Positions 52,833 to 61,016 of a DNA stretch of 64,000 bases are shown here, piece by piece. Made by a program: the position numbers and the translations under genes. Numbering within the stretch: position 1 is the first letter of the stretch; each line of letters starts with the position of its first letter. This DNA is from UBA1181 sp045600225 (GTDB lineage Bacteria > Bacteroidota > Bacteroidia > Bacteroidales > Paludibacteraceae), in assembly GCA_045600225.1 (NCBI GenBank), contig JAZRXL010000044.1, positions 10,237-74,236 on the forward strand, read 5' to 3'. The notes under the pieces were generated by a model. That model saw only the letters and a list, made by a program, of their open reading frames with translations. It was not told the DNA's origin and did no database searches.

Positions 52833-52864
52833 TTTGTATATTTAAAAATAATACTCTAAATTTG
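52833..52864 (+). promoter_or_regulatory. Orphan promoter in the serB-glnS gap
   Basis: TTTG (52833-52836), 20 bases, TAAATTTG (52857-52864). No coding frame follows before glnS at 53282, which has its own promoter. Confidence 0.6.
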
Positions 52865-52870
52865 CCACGT

Positions 52871-53110
52871 TTATAAGAAAGAACTGCCTCATTTACGTTT
52901 TCTATCTGGAATATCAAAGAAAAAGTCAGTTCCAAGAATGAGTTGAGAGTTGCGTTGTTAGATGCAACTATGTGGTGATGAGTTTTGCGTTACGTAAAAT
53001 TCTAAAGGTGTGGCTATAGCTTGTTTATATATAAACACCCCTGTCAAGTCTTGTGGATTATTTCGCACAGGTTCCATTTGATTTGACAGGTTTGGTTTGA
53101 ACATTTATAA
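52871..53110 (+). ncRNA. Candidate small RNA between serB and glnS
   Basis: It starts just after a full promoter and lacks an open frame. Foldable parts are GAACTG/CAGTTC (about 52878-52936), AGTTGC/GCAACT (about 52947-52970), a GTTTATATATAAAC palindrome and CCTGTCAA/TTGACAGG (about 53039-53092) with an inner TGTG/CACA. The 3' end is not marked by a T run, so the end given is approximate. A 6S-type RNA is one possibility, without specific support. Confidence 0.3.
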
Positions 53111-53224
53111 CACTATTCAATACATGACTGTTACAATTCTATTCTTACGTGATTAACTCTCCTGTTTTTTGTTTGTATTTCGTAATCAGCCCTCATTAAT
53201 GTGTATAAAATCAGTGCTTTTTGA

Positions 53225-53254
53225 TTGGAATTTCATGCGAAACGATTAAATTTG
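53225..53254 (+). promoter_or_regulatory. Promoter of glnS
   Basis: TTG (53225-53227), 19 bases, TAAATTTG (53247-53254). The glnS ATG is at 53282. Confidence 0.7.
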
Positions 53255-53281
53255 CATCATTAAATTTAAAACGAGAGTTCT

Positions 53282-54973
53282 ATGGCTGAAAATATTCAGG
53301 AAAATGAAGAGAAAAAGAGTTTGAACTTCATAGAGGAGATTGTTGAGGAAGATTTGAAGGAGGGTCGTAATGGTGGTAGAATCCAGACTCGTTTCCCACC
53401 AGAACCAAATGGTTACTTGCATATTGGTCATGCAAAGGCAATTTGCATGGACTTTGGTATTGCAAAGAACTATAATGGTACTTGCAACCTTCGTTTTGAT
53501 GATACGAATCCTGTGAAAGAGGATGTTGAGTATGTCGACTCTATCAAGGAAGATATCCAATGGCTTGGATTCCAGTGGGCTAATGTCTACTACGCTTCTG
53601 ATTATTTCCAGCAATTGTGGGACTTGGCAGTTCGATTCATCAAAGAGGGTAAAGCTTATGTAGATGAGCAGACTGCAGAAGAGATCGCTAAGCAAAAGGG
53701 TACTCCTACTACTCCTGGAACAGAGAGCCCTTATCGTAATCGTTCGGTAGAGGAGAACTTGAAGCTCTTTATGGATATGTCTGAAGGTAAGATTGAGGAT
53801 GGAAAGATGGTGCTCCGTGCTAAGATCGATATGGCCAATCCTAATATGCACTTCCGTGATCCAATTATCTATCGTATTATTACATCCCACCCTCACCACC
53901 GTACTGGTAACAAGTGGAAAGTATATCCAATGTATGACTTCGCTCATGGTCAATCCGACTACTTCGAGGGTGTGACCCACTCACTTTGTACACTTGAGTT
54001 CGAAGTGCATCGTCCACTATACGATTGGTTCATCGATCAGTTCGCTAATAGCGACTATCGTCCAAAACAGCGCGAGTTCAATCGTTTGAACATCACATAT
54101 ACTGTGATGAGTAAGCGTAAGATGTTGCAACTCGTACAAGAAGGTTTGGTTCGTGGATGGGATGATCCTCGTATGCCGACTATCTGTGGCCTTCGTCGCC
54201 GTGGTTATACTCCTTCTTCTATTCGTAACTTTATCAACCGTATCGGTTATACTAAATACGATGGCGTGATTGACGTCTCTTTGTTGGAGGCTACTATCCG
54301 TGAGGAGTTGAATGTTACTGCTATGCGTGTAAATGCAGTGGTAAATCCAATCAAGTTGATCTTGACTAACTATCCTGAAGGTAAGGTTGAGATGATGGAG
54401 GCAATCAACAACCCAGAAGATGAAACAATGGGCAGTCGTGAAATACCATTCTCTCGCGAACTATATATCGAAAGCGACGACTTTATGGAGGATGCTCCAA
54501 AGAAATATTTCCGTTTGACTCCAGGTAATGAGGTGCGTTTGAAAAACGGTTACATCATCAAGTGTACTGGTTGCAAGAAGGATGAGAATGGTAATGTAAC
54601 TGAAGTATATGCAGAATATGATCCAGAGACACGTAGTGGTATGCCTGGTAGTGATCGTAAGGTGAAGGGAACCATTCATTGGGTGTCTGTTCAACATGCA
54701 GTGCCTGCTGAGGTTCGTTTGTACGATCGTTTGTTCAATGTAGAGAATCCAGGCGATGAGAAAGACAAAGACTTCCGCGAGTTGTTGAATCCGAACTCTC
54801 TTACTATTGCGAAAGCATTTGTAGAGCCTTGGTTGAAGAATGCAAAGACTTTGCAAAACTTCCAATTCCAAAGAATCGGTTACTTCAATGTGGATCCTGA
54901 TTCTACACCAGATAACTTGGTATTCAACAGAACTGTTGCATTGAAAGATAGCTGGGCTAAGATAGCGAAATAA
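53282..54973 (+). CDS. glnS: Glutaminyl-tRNA synthetase
   Basis: 563 residues, class I. HIGH motif at His47-His50 in NGYLHIGHAKAI, RFDDTNP, the GlnRS-type TYDYAHGQ-like segment (MYDFAHGQSDYFEGVTHSLC, split), and the KMSKS counterpart VMSKRK. The C-terminal beta-barrel anticodon domain runs from about 345 to 555 (PRKYFRLTPGNEVRLKN-like segment at 408). Its presence means Gln-tRNA is charged directly. Monocistronic with its own promoter and terminator. Confidence 0.96.
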   Translation: MAENIQENEEKKSLNFIEEIVEEDLKEGRNGGRIQTRFPPEPNGYLHIGHAKAICMDFGIAKNYNGTCNLRFDDTNPVKEDVEYVDSIKEDIQWLGFQWANVYYASDYFQQLWDLAVRFIKEGKAYVDEQTAEEIAKQKGTPTTPGTESPYRNRSVEENLKLFMDMSEGKIEDGKMVLRAKIDMANPNMHFRDPIIYRIITSHPHHRTGNKWKVYPMYDFAHGQSDYFEGVTHSLCTLEFEVHRPLYDWFIDQFANSDYRPKQREFNRLNITYTVMSKRKMLQLVQEGLVRGWDDPRMPTICGLRRRGYTPSSIRNFINRIGYTKYDGVIDVSLLEATIREELNVTAMRVNAVVNPIKLILTNYPEGKVEMMEAINNPEDETMGSREIPFSRELYIESDDFMEDAPKKYFRLTPGNEVRLKNGYIIKCTGCKKDENGNVTEVYAEYDPETRSGMPGSDRKVKGTIHWVSVQHAVPAEVRLYDRLFNVENPGDEKDKDFRELLNPNSLTIAKAFVEPWLKNAKTLQNFQFQRIGYFNVDPDSTPDNLVFNRTVALKDSWAKIAK

Positions 54974-54996
54974 CAATCGTAGATTTCTATAATGAG

Positions 54997-55027
54997 AGAG
55001 ACGGGGAAGTAACCTCGTCTCTTTTTT
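54997..55027 (+). terminator. Intrinsic terminator of glnS
   Basis: AGAGACGGGG (54997-55006) pairs with CCTCGTCTCT (55013-55022) with one G-U, then six T. Confidence 0.85.
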
Positions 55028-55101
55028 ATGATATCTATACCGAAGTCGGAGGATGACATGACTGGTATGGCAGATTCAACAAAATTTGAGAAGTTTTTAT
55101 C

Positions 55102-56184
55102 CTATACCAACCCGTTGCTCTGTGCGTAGTTTCTCCAGCGGTCTAATAGTTGTGTGAAATCGTCAGGTAGTTCAGAGTCGAAATACATCTCCTCTTCTGT
55201 TCTAGGGTGAACAAAGCCTAATGTTTTTGCATGCAAGGCTTGGCGAGGACATATCTCCAAGCAGTTTTTAACGAACTGTTTATACTTAGCTGTGGTATTG
55301 CCTCGAAGCATCTCAAAACCGCCATATCGCTCATCTGCAAAGAGAGTGTGGCCTATATGCTTCATGTGTACGCGTATCTGGTGTGTACGTCCTGTTTCCA
55401 GCCTACATTCAACTAATGTGGCGTATCCGAAACGCTCTAATACCCTGTAGTGCGTTACGGCATGTTTTGCATTTGGATTCTCTCCTTCAGGGAAGACGGT
55501 AAAGAGCATTCTGTCCTTTGGATCTCGTCCCAAATCGCCTCGTATGGTTCCTTCGTCTTCTACAATATTACCCCAAACCAAGGCATTGTATAGTCTCTTT
55601 GTTGTTTTGTTGAAGAATTGTTTTCCTAGATGAGTCTTGGCATCCTCGTTTTTGGCTATAATAAGCAATCCTGAGGTGTCTTTGTCGATTCGGTGAACCA
55701 ATCCTAATCTTGGATCGTTTACGTCGAAATCTGTTGAGTCTTTCAAGTGCCACGCCAATGCATTGAGTAGTGTGCCTTGGAAATTTCCAAAACCAGGGTG
55801 AACCACCATGCCTGGTTGTTTATTGACCAAGATGACATCCTGGTCTTCATATACAATGTCTATTGGAATATCTTGTGGAATAATATCGAACTCAGACGGA
55901 GGGTAGGAGAGCATCACCTGAATAAGGTCGAACGGTTTAACCCTATAGTTCGATTTAACAGGGTTGCCATTTACGACTATGCATTTTGCTTCGGCAGCAT
56001 CTTGAATGCGGTTGCGAGAGATGTTAGGCATGCAGTTGACAAGGTATTTGTCTATACGTACCAATGACTGCCCCTTCTCAACAGTGAATCGAAAGTGCTC
56101 ATGAAACTGTCCGTCCTCTCCGAGGGCTGGTGCCTCTGAAAGATCCTCTTGTTCGTCTATGTAGTCTAGTGAATCGTCTGCCAT
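55102..56184 (-). CDS. rluD: 23S rRNA pseudouridine synthase RluD-type
   Basis: 360 residues. An acidic N-terminal extension, an S4 domain (about 42-105, VRIDKYLVNCMPNISRNRIQ) and the RluA-family catalytic domain with HRIDKDTSGLLIIAKN (catalytic Asp) and GRTHQIRVHMKHIGH. It likely makes the pseudouridines of helix 69 in 23S rRNA; RluC/RluA specificity cannot be excluded. Its start overlaps the stop of the PASTA gene by one base, so the two are co-translated. Confidence 0.9.
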   Translation of the reverse strand: MADDSLDYIDEQEDLSEAPALGEDGQFHEHFRFTVEKGQSLVRIDKYLVNCMPNISRNRIQDAAEAKCIVVNGNPVKSNYRVKPFDLIQVMLSYPPSEFDIIPQDIPIDIVYEDQDVILVNKQPGMVVHPGFGNFQGTLLNALAWHLKDSTDFDVNDPRLGLVHRIDKDTSGLLIIAKNEDAKTHLGKQFFNKTTKRLYNALVWGNIVEDEGTIRGDLGRDPKDRMLFTVFPEGENPNAKHAVTHYRVLERFGYATLVECRLETGRTHQIRVHMKHIGHTLFADERYGGFEMLRGNTTAKYKQFVKNCLEICPRQALHAKTLGFVHPRTEEEMYFDSELPDDFTQLLDRWRNYAQSNGLV

Positions 56185-57044
56185 TATTGGAATAACTCGT
56201 CTTTGTCTTCTTCTGCTCCCTCTTCTCTGTTTTCAGGTACATACTTCTCTTCTGGGACCTCCAACTTTGTAGGGTCTTTGGTTAGATAGATGGAGATTGT
56301 TGCTCCCAATCTGGTAGTTGTTCCTGTTAAAGGAACTTGTTTATAAACAAAATAGGATTCTTTGTCTTTTTCGTCTTTTGGTTCTACATCATAGTAGATC
56401 TCACCAATATTCAAGTAGCTTGAATGTGCTCTGCTTACAGACTGATCGGCATTGAGTGTTCTGAAGCTTGGTACGGATGTAACCTCGTTGGTCTCGCCTC
56501 TACCTACAAGCAGGATGACGGCAGATCCTTCTGGTATGCGAGTGCCTACTGCAACTTCCTTATATCCATCTTTCAATCTTACATCTTTTACGAGGTCCTT
56601 GAAATCGGAAGGAATATATTGAATGCTATCCACCTTCAATCCAACAGAATTGATTACGGCCTCCGCTTGTCGAAGAGAGAGCTCTCTTACATCGGGAAGT
56701 GCCACCTTTCGTATTGTGTTTGAATTGGTAATAAGGTAAATGGTTCGTCCCTCTTTTACGGCAGAACCTGCAGGGGGAATTTGCTCCACAACCACACCAA
56801 GTTTTCTTCCCTTCATAAACACAGAATCGATGACGGCACATTTGATGTTCTTGTCTTTGGTAATCTCCTCTGCCTCTGCAACTGATAAGTCAGAAAGGTC
56901 AGGTAATATTACCTCTTCTCCGTGCTTTGTGTATGAATCCAACCATGTGAATACGCCTGCGTATAGTGCTATGACGATTAGTATCATAGCCAATAGGCTT
57001 ATAGTGTACGGATTTACGAGAATTTTTTTTACTGTGGCATTCAT
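56184..57044 (-). CDS. Membrane-anchored PASTA-domain protein
   Basis: 286 residues. One membrane helix (about 13-34) followed by three PASTA repeats (about 44-110, 112-180 and 185-258: ILPDLSDLSVAEAEEI, VALPDVRELSLRQAEAVI, TSVPSFRTLNADQSVS). The end is acidic. PASTA domains bind peptidoglycan or muropeptides, but no kinase domain is present, unlike the Firmicutes sensors. In Bacteroidales this gene regularly precedes rluD and ddl, suggesting a cell-wall role. A TACCTTTG box (minus, 57082-57075) lies about 30 bases upstream. Confidence 0.9.
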   Translation of the reverse strand: MNATVKKILVNPYTISLLAMILIVIALYAGVFTWLDSYTKHGEEVILPDLSDLSVAEAEEITKDKNIKCAVIDSVFMKGRKLGVVVEQIPPAGSAVKEGRTIYLITNSNTIRKVALPDVRELSLRQAEAVINSVGLKVDSIQYIPSDFKDLVKDVRLKDGYKEVAVGTRIPEGSAVILLVGRGETNEVTSVPSFRTLNADQSVSRAHSSYLNIGEIYYDVEPKDEKDKESYFVYKQVPLTGTTTRLGATISIYLTKDPTKLEVPEEKYVPENREEGAEEDKDELFQ

Positions 57045-57099
57045 TTTATTACCGAAGTTAATTATTGTATGTTACAAAGGTAGAAAAATTTTCACCAAC

Positions 57100-57126
57100 A
57101 AAAAAGGCGTACTGAAAAAGTACGCC
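57100..57126 (-). terminator. Intrinsic terminator of rpmH
   Basis: GGCGTACT (57106-57113) pairs perfectly with AGTACGCC (57119-57126), followed on the minus strand by six T. Confidence 0.85.
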
Positions 57127-57150
57127 ATATTTTGTTCTAAAGAGAAAATA

Positions 57151-57309
57151 TTATCTTCTTACTGCTGGTTCGTCAGAAACTGTAAGTTTCTTTCTACCGT
57201 GTGCTCTACGAGATGCCAATACTCTGCGTCCGTTAGCTGTCTCCATTCTAGAACGGAAGCCATGCTTGTTCTTTCTCTTTCTGATTGAAGGTTGAAATGT
57301 TCTTTTCAT
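57151..57309 (-). CDS. rpmH: 50S ribosomal protein L34
   Basis: 52 residues. MKRTFQPSIRKRKNKHGFR, then SRMETANGRRVLASRRAHGR and KKLTVSDEPAVRR, the complete L34 sequence with its conserved KRKxxHGFRxRM core. The protein is basic and sits at the exit region of the large ribosomal subunit. It has a perfect promoter and a terminator, so it is transcribed alone. rnpA, its usual neighbour, is absent on either side, as often in Bacteroidetes. Confidence 0.95.
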   Translation of the reverse strand: MKRTFQPSIRKRKNKHGFRSRMETANGRRVLASRRAHGRKKLTVSDEPAVRR

Positions 57310-57376
57310 TGCCGTGTATTTATTTAATTTTTATTTTCTTTTTTTATTATGAATCTTATACTTTTAATTCGGAGTG

Positions 57377-57407
57377 CAAAAATATGAATTTTATCTGAAA
57401 GTCCAAA
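57377..57407 (-). promoter_or_regulatory. Promoter of rpmH
   Basis: On the minus strand TTTG (57407-57404), 19 bases, TATTTTTG (57384-57377), an exact match to the Bacteroidetes consensus. Confidence 0.8.
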
Positions 57408-57459
57408 GAATCAAACTCATTTTTTGAAAAATATTTGTTTTTGAGTGCTTTATGCCTCG

Positions 57460-58497
57460 TTATAAACCTAATACAGACTCCACTCGCTTTACAATCTCCT
57501 CTTCCGAAATGCCGTTCAAGCATGGATAGTCACCCTTCGTACAGGGTTTGTTTCCATAAATGGAACATGGGCGACATGGAAGATCTACTTGTACCGCATT
57601 TTCCTCCTTTTGTTGATAACCGTAGAATCCTGCGTAAGGATGGGTCGCTCCCCAAATGGAAACGACTGGCGTGCCAACCAAAGAGGCTAAATGCATATTG
57701 GCAGAGTCCATTGTGATCACGACTCGACAATGTTGTAGTAGACTAAGTTCTTCATTTAGAGAGAATTTTCCTGCTAAAGAGAGTGTATTAGGGTATTTTT
57801 GACTCCACTCTTCCAATTGCTTCTTCTCTGCTTCGCCTCCTCCGAATAGGAAGATTTGGGTGTTCTCTCGTCCTGATAGCTGGGCAACCACCTTCTCCAT
57901 TTTGTTCAACGGATAGATCTTGCCTTTGTGTTGTGCAAAGGGAGCGATGCCTATGGTTTGTTTTGTGGATTGCAATAACGTGTTTAGCTCCTCCGAGATG
58001 CGCTCCGAAGCATTAATCTTATAAGGAGCTGGATTCTCCAAGCGAATAGGGTATCCTGCTTTTTCGAATACTTCTGCATAGCGTTGGATAGAGCTTTTTA
58101 GAGGAATCATCACCTTCTTTTCCTCTTGGGTGAGTTCTTTCTTCTCCTTCCTTCCTTTGTCTATTGTATAGATGGGAGTTCCGGTTATCTTGTAAAGGGA
58201 TCTCAGTAGTTTGCTTCTAAGCACATCATGAAGGTCGATCATGGCATCGTACTTCTTCTCTTTTCGTAGTTTTCGGAATAGCTTTACCATTCCAAAGTTG
58301 CCGGCGAACTCTTTTTTTGTGTCAACGGCAACGAAAGTGAAGTTGTCTGCGATTGGGAAGATTGTCTTCAATCTTGGATGCGAAAGCATCGTGATGTGCA
58401 CATTGGGATATTGTTGCAAAAAAGAAGCAATGACAGGAACTGTCATTGCCACATCTCCCATGGCGGAGAGTCTCATTACTAGCAGATTCTTCTCCAC
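57460..58497 (-). CDS. Glycosyltransferase family 9 (heptosyltransferase-like)
   Basis: 345 residues with the GT-B fold. N-terminal RLSAMGDVAMTVPVI, the middle IGIAPFAQHKGKIYPLNKM and the C-terminal nucleotide-sugar region (LFGGGEAEK, VVITMDSANMHLASLVGTPVVSIWGATHP) match ADP-heptose-type GT9 enzymes. It would add a sugar to the lipopolysaccharide core at the inner membrane. Four bases separate it from the DUF4254 gene upstream, a pair I know as common in Bacteroidetes. Confidence 0.88.
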   Translation of the reverse strand: MEKNLLVMRLSAMGDVAMTVPVIASFLQQYPNVHITMLSHPRLKTIFPIADNFTFVAVDTKKEFAGNFGMVKLFRKLRKEKKYDAMIDLHDVLRSKLLRSLYKITGTPIYTIDKGRKEKKELTQEEKKVMIPLKSSIQRYAEVFEKAGYPIRLENPAPYKINASERISEELNTLLQSTKQTIGIAPFAQHKGKIYPLNKMEKVVAQLSGRENTQIFLFGGGEAEKKQLEEWSQKYPNTLSLAGKFSLNEELSLLQHCRVVITMDSANMHLASLVGTPVVSIWGATHPYAGFYGYQQKEENAVQVDLPCRPCSIYGNKPCTKGDYPCLNGISEEEIVKRVESVLGL

Positions 58498-58502
58498 ACC
58501 TA

Positions 58503-59108
58503 TTATTTTTTTCCGTAAAGGATTGGGTTCAAATTTGGATCGTTGTACATCTTCATTTGTTTGTAGACTTTCATATAACGATCTCCGTTTTCAATGTCTT
58601 TGATGAGTTGGTCGATTGCCGAAGAGAGGTCAACTCTCTGCTCCAAAAGGATGTCTAATTTCTTTTGGCATGCGTCAATGTGTTGTGCAGAGACGTCTGT
58701 TCTCTTCACCTCTTGTTGCATATGATAAATTTTCAATGCAAGAATAGATAGGCGGTCGATGGCCCAAGCTGGACTTTCCGTATTGATAACGGCGGTTGCC
58801 TTTACCTTCACACAACCATACTTCTCTAAAAAATAGCTATCGATTCTCTCTACCAAGTCTGTTCTGTCTTGGTTCGATTTGTCAATTCTTCTCTTGATGG
58901 CAAGTGCTTCAACAGGGTCAATTTCCGGATTGCGGATAATATCCTCCAAGTGCCATTGAACTGTATCGATCCAGTTCTTTAGGTAAAGTACATTTTGGAT
59001 AGTTTGTGCTGGATATGGATTGTTCATCTTTGCATCCACATCATCTGTTTTGTGATAATCCACCACAACATTATCGAATAGCTGATTAGCTTCTTGACTG
59101 AAACTCAT
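58503..59108 (-). CDS. DUF4254 protein
   Basis: 201 residues, all helical. Features of DUF4254 are NPYPAQTIQNVLYLKNWIDTVQWHLEDIIR (split), RIDKSNQDRTDLVERID and the C-terminal YKQMKMYNDPNLNP. Function not known to me; its constant association with GT9 genes points to lipopolysaccharide core synthesis. It is first in the two-gene operon, with a TATCTTTG box (minus, 59138-59131) about 25 bases upstream. Confidence 0.85.
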   Translation of the reverse strand: MSFSQEANQLFDNVVVDYHKTDDVDAKMNNPYPAQTIQNVLYLKNWIDTVQWHLEDIIRNPEIDPVEALAIKRRIDKSNQDRTDLVERIDSYFLEKYGCVKVKATAVINTESPAWAIDRLSILALKIYHMQQEVKRTDVSAQHIDACQKKLDILLEQRVDLSSAIDQLIKDIENGDRYMKVYKQMKMYNDPNLNPILYGKK

Positions 59109-59203
59109 ATCTTCTTTGTATTAGGTATGGCAAAGATACAAAAAAATCAAATAGAGTAAAAAAAGAGGTTTATTATTTCGGGTCCAAACTGAATGGATAG
59201 GAA

Positions 59204-59238
59204 TAAAAAAAGAGGCATCCATCTGTGTGAATGCCTCT
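59204..59238 (-). terminator. Intrinsic terminator of the rhodanese-like gene
   Basis: AGAGGCAT (59211-59218) pairs with ATGCCTCT (59231-59238); on the minus strand seven T follow. Confidence 0.8.
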
Positions 59239-59258
59239 CAGTTTGTTTATTCCTTGAA

Positions 59259-59729
59259 TTAGTTGTTTCCAGTAACGATGATGTAACCAGCTTTCTCCAA
59301 ATTCTCCTTGTTGTAACCGCTCTCAAGGTTCAAAGTGTTAAATTCACCCCAAGTATTTGCAATACGACCAGGAAGAGTCATTCCAAATGCATTCCATCCT
59401 GATTTTCCGTAGATGAAAATCTTCTTGTTTGTAGTGAAAATTGTTTTCAATGTTGTCATGAATTCACCTTCGTCAGAAGACCAAGATGCTGGGTTTGATC
59501 CGTCAACATTGATAGCACCTTTGATGTGGCCTGCTGCAAAATCTTCTGCGCTACGGTAATCCAAAATTTGAGGATCAGTCTCTTTGTCAAGAGCATTCTT
59601 GAACTCATTGATGCCTAGTTTGATATAACCATCAAGATCTTCTTGACCTCCGTTGCTCTTCTTACAACCACTGCATACTGCCAAACACACAGCCAAAAAT
59701 GCTGTTAAATACAATTTAAAACGTTTCAT
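59259..59729 (-). CDS. Rhodanese-fold lipoprotein lacking the catalytic cysteine
   Basis: 156 residues. Lipobox VCSGC with Cys22 gives a lipoprotein. The rhodanese fold is seen in ILDYRSAEDFAAGHIKGAINVDG (split, about 55-77) and IFIYGKSGWNAFG. In active rhodaneses the last segment reads Y-C-x-x-G-x-R-S; here the Cys position is Gly or Lys, so sulfur transfer is not expected. A binding or scaffold function in the periplasm is more likely. Single gene between Mrp and DUF4254 genes. Confidence 0.85.
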   Translation of the reverse strand: MKRFKLYLTAFLAVCLAVCSGCKKSNGGQEDLDGYIKLGINEFKNALDKETDPQILDYRSAEDFAAGHIKGAINVDGSNPASWSSDEGEFMTTLKTIFTTNKKIFIYGKSGWNAFGMTLPGRIANTWGEFNTLNLESGYNKENLEKAGYIIVTGNN

Positions 59730-59825
59730 AAATCCTCTATTATATAAAAAGTTAATAAAATAATTTGTTTACACTCAACTTCATAATGTCAGTCAAAACT
59801 TTGCAAATATATGATTTTTTTTATT

Positions 59826-60932
59826 TTAATGTTTTGTTTCGACTTTTTTTGTTTCGGGAAGTGTGGCGTTTCTCTCTGCCACTCTCTTAACCACATTGAG
59901 AGCCAATTCTTCAAATGCCTTTCCTGTAATGGTCTCTTCATTACAAGCCACTGGCACTCCGTTATCTCCTCCTTCGCAAATACTTTGCACAATTGGAATC
60001 TGACCAAGAAGTGGAATATTCATCTCTTCTGCCAATCTCTTACATCCCTCTTTGCCAAAGATATAATACTTGTTGTTTGGCAATTCTGCTGGAGTGAACC
60101 ACGCCATATTCTCTACCAATCCTAATATCGGAACATTCACCTTATCGCCTTGGAACATACTGATTCCTTTCCTTGCATCTGCCAATGCTACGTCTTGAGG
60201 GGTACTAACCACTACAGCTCCTGTGATGGCTACGGTTTGCACCATTGTCAAATGTATGTCGCTGGTTCCTGGCGGAAGGTCCACTACGAAATAGTCCAAA
60301 TCGCCCCAATTGGCATCGGAGATCAACTGCTTCAAGGCATTACTTGCCATACCGCCTCTCCACAACACCGCACTATCTTTGTCAACAAAGAATCCAATAG
60401 AGAGCATCTTCACGCCATACTTCTCTTCTGGACGAATTAACTCTCTGTCTCCAACAGGCTCCAAGTAAGGTCGAGCCTCCTCCAATCCAAACATCTTAGG
60501 TACGGACGGACCGAAGATGTCGGCATCCAACAAACCAACCTTGTAACCTAATTTTGCCAAGGCTACTGCCAAGTTGGAAGCTACAGTGGATTTCCCTACA
60601 CCTCCCTTTCCGGATGATACGGCAATGATGTTTTTCACCTCTGGCAAAAGTTTGGCAGGGGCTTCTGGTATCTGTGTCTTAAACCTAACATCAATGTTTC
60701 CCTTGATCTCAGCTTCTGCACCCGCATAGGTGATGATGGCCTGTTCACTTGCCTTAACAAGCGATTTGGCAAACGGATCATTGGGTTTCTCTAATATAAG
60801 TGAAAAGGAGATTTTGTTACCCTCTATTCGGATGTTGTCATCTACCATTCCGGCGGAAACAATGTCTTCTCCTGTTCCTGGATATCTTACATGCTTTAGT
60901 GCATCTAATATTAGTTGTGGATAAAAAGCCAT
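59826..60932 (-). CDS. Mrp/NBP35-family iron-sulfur carrier ATPase
   Basis: 368 residues. An N-terminal MIP18-like domain (about 1-85) precedes the P-loop ATPase with the deviant Walker A SSGKGGVGKST (about 105-115), DADIFGPSVP and DLPPGTSDIH. It loads Fe-S clusters on target proteins. The C-terminal CxxC of many Mrp proteins is absent; the segment reads VENMAWFTPAELPNNKYYIFG (split), as I recall for Bacteroides homologues. It is divergent from the ABC transporter gene with promoters about 20 bases apart. Confidence 0.92.
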   Translation of the reverse strand: MAFYPQLILDALKHVRYPGTGEDIVSAGMVDDNIRIEGNKISFSLILEKPNDPFAKSLVKASEQAIITYAGAEAEIKGNIDVRFKTQIPEAPAKLLPEVKNIIAVSSGKGGVGKSTVASNLAVALAKLGYKVGLLDADIFGPSVPKMFGLEEARPYLEPVGDRELIRPEEKYGVKMLSIGFFVDKDSAVLWRGGMASNALKQLISDANWGDLDYFVVDLPPGTSDIHLTMVQTVAITGAVVVSTPQDVALADARKGISMFQGDKVNVPILGLVENMAWFTPAELPNNKYYIFGKEGCKRLAEEMNIPLLGQIPIVQSICEGGDNGVPVACNEETITGKAFEELALNVVKRVAERNATLPETKKVETKH

Positions 60933-60968
60933 AATTTAATAATTCTATTTACTCATTTCTCAACGTAG

Positions 60969-60995
60969 CAAAGTTACAAATATTATTTATCTTTG
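60969..60995. promoter_or_regulatory. Divergent -7 boxes for the Mrp and ABC transporter genes
   Basis: Minus strand TAACTTTG (60976-60969) and plus strand TATCTTTG (60988-60995), each 20-40 bases from its start codon. The two promoters overlap, so the genes probably compete for polymerase. Confidence 0.5.
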
Positions 60996-61016
60996 CCGTG
61001 CTAAACATTTTTTAAG

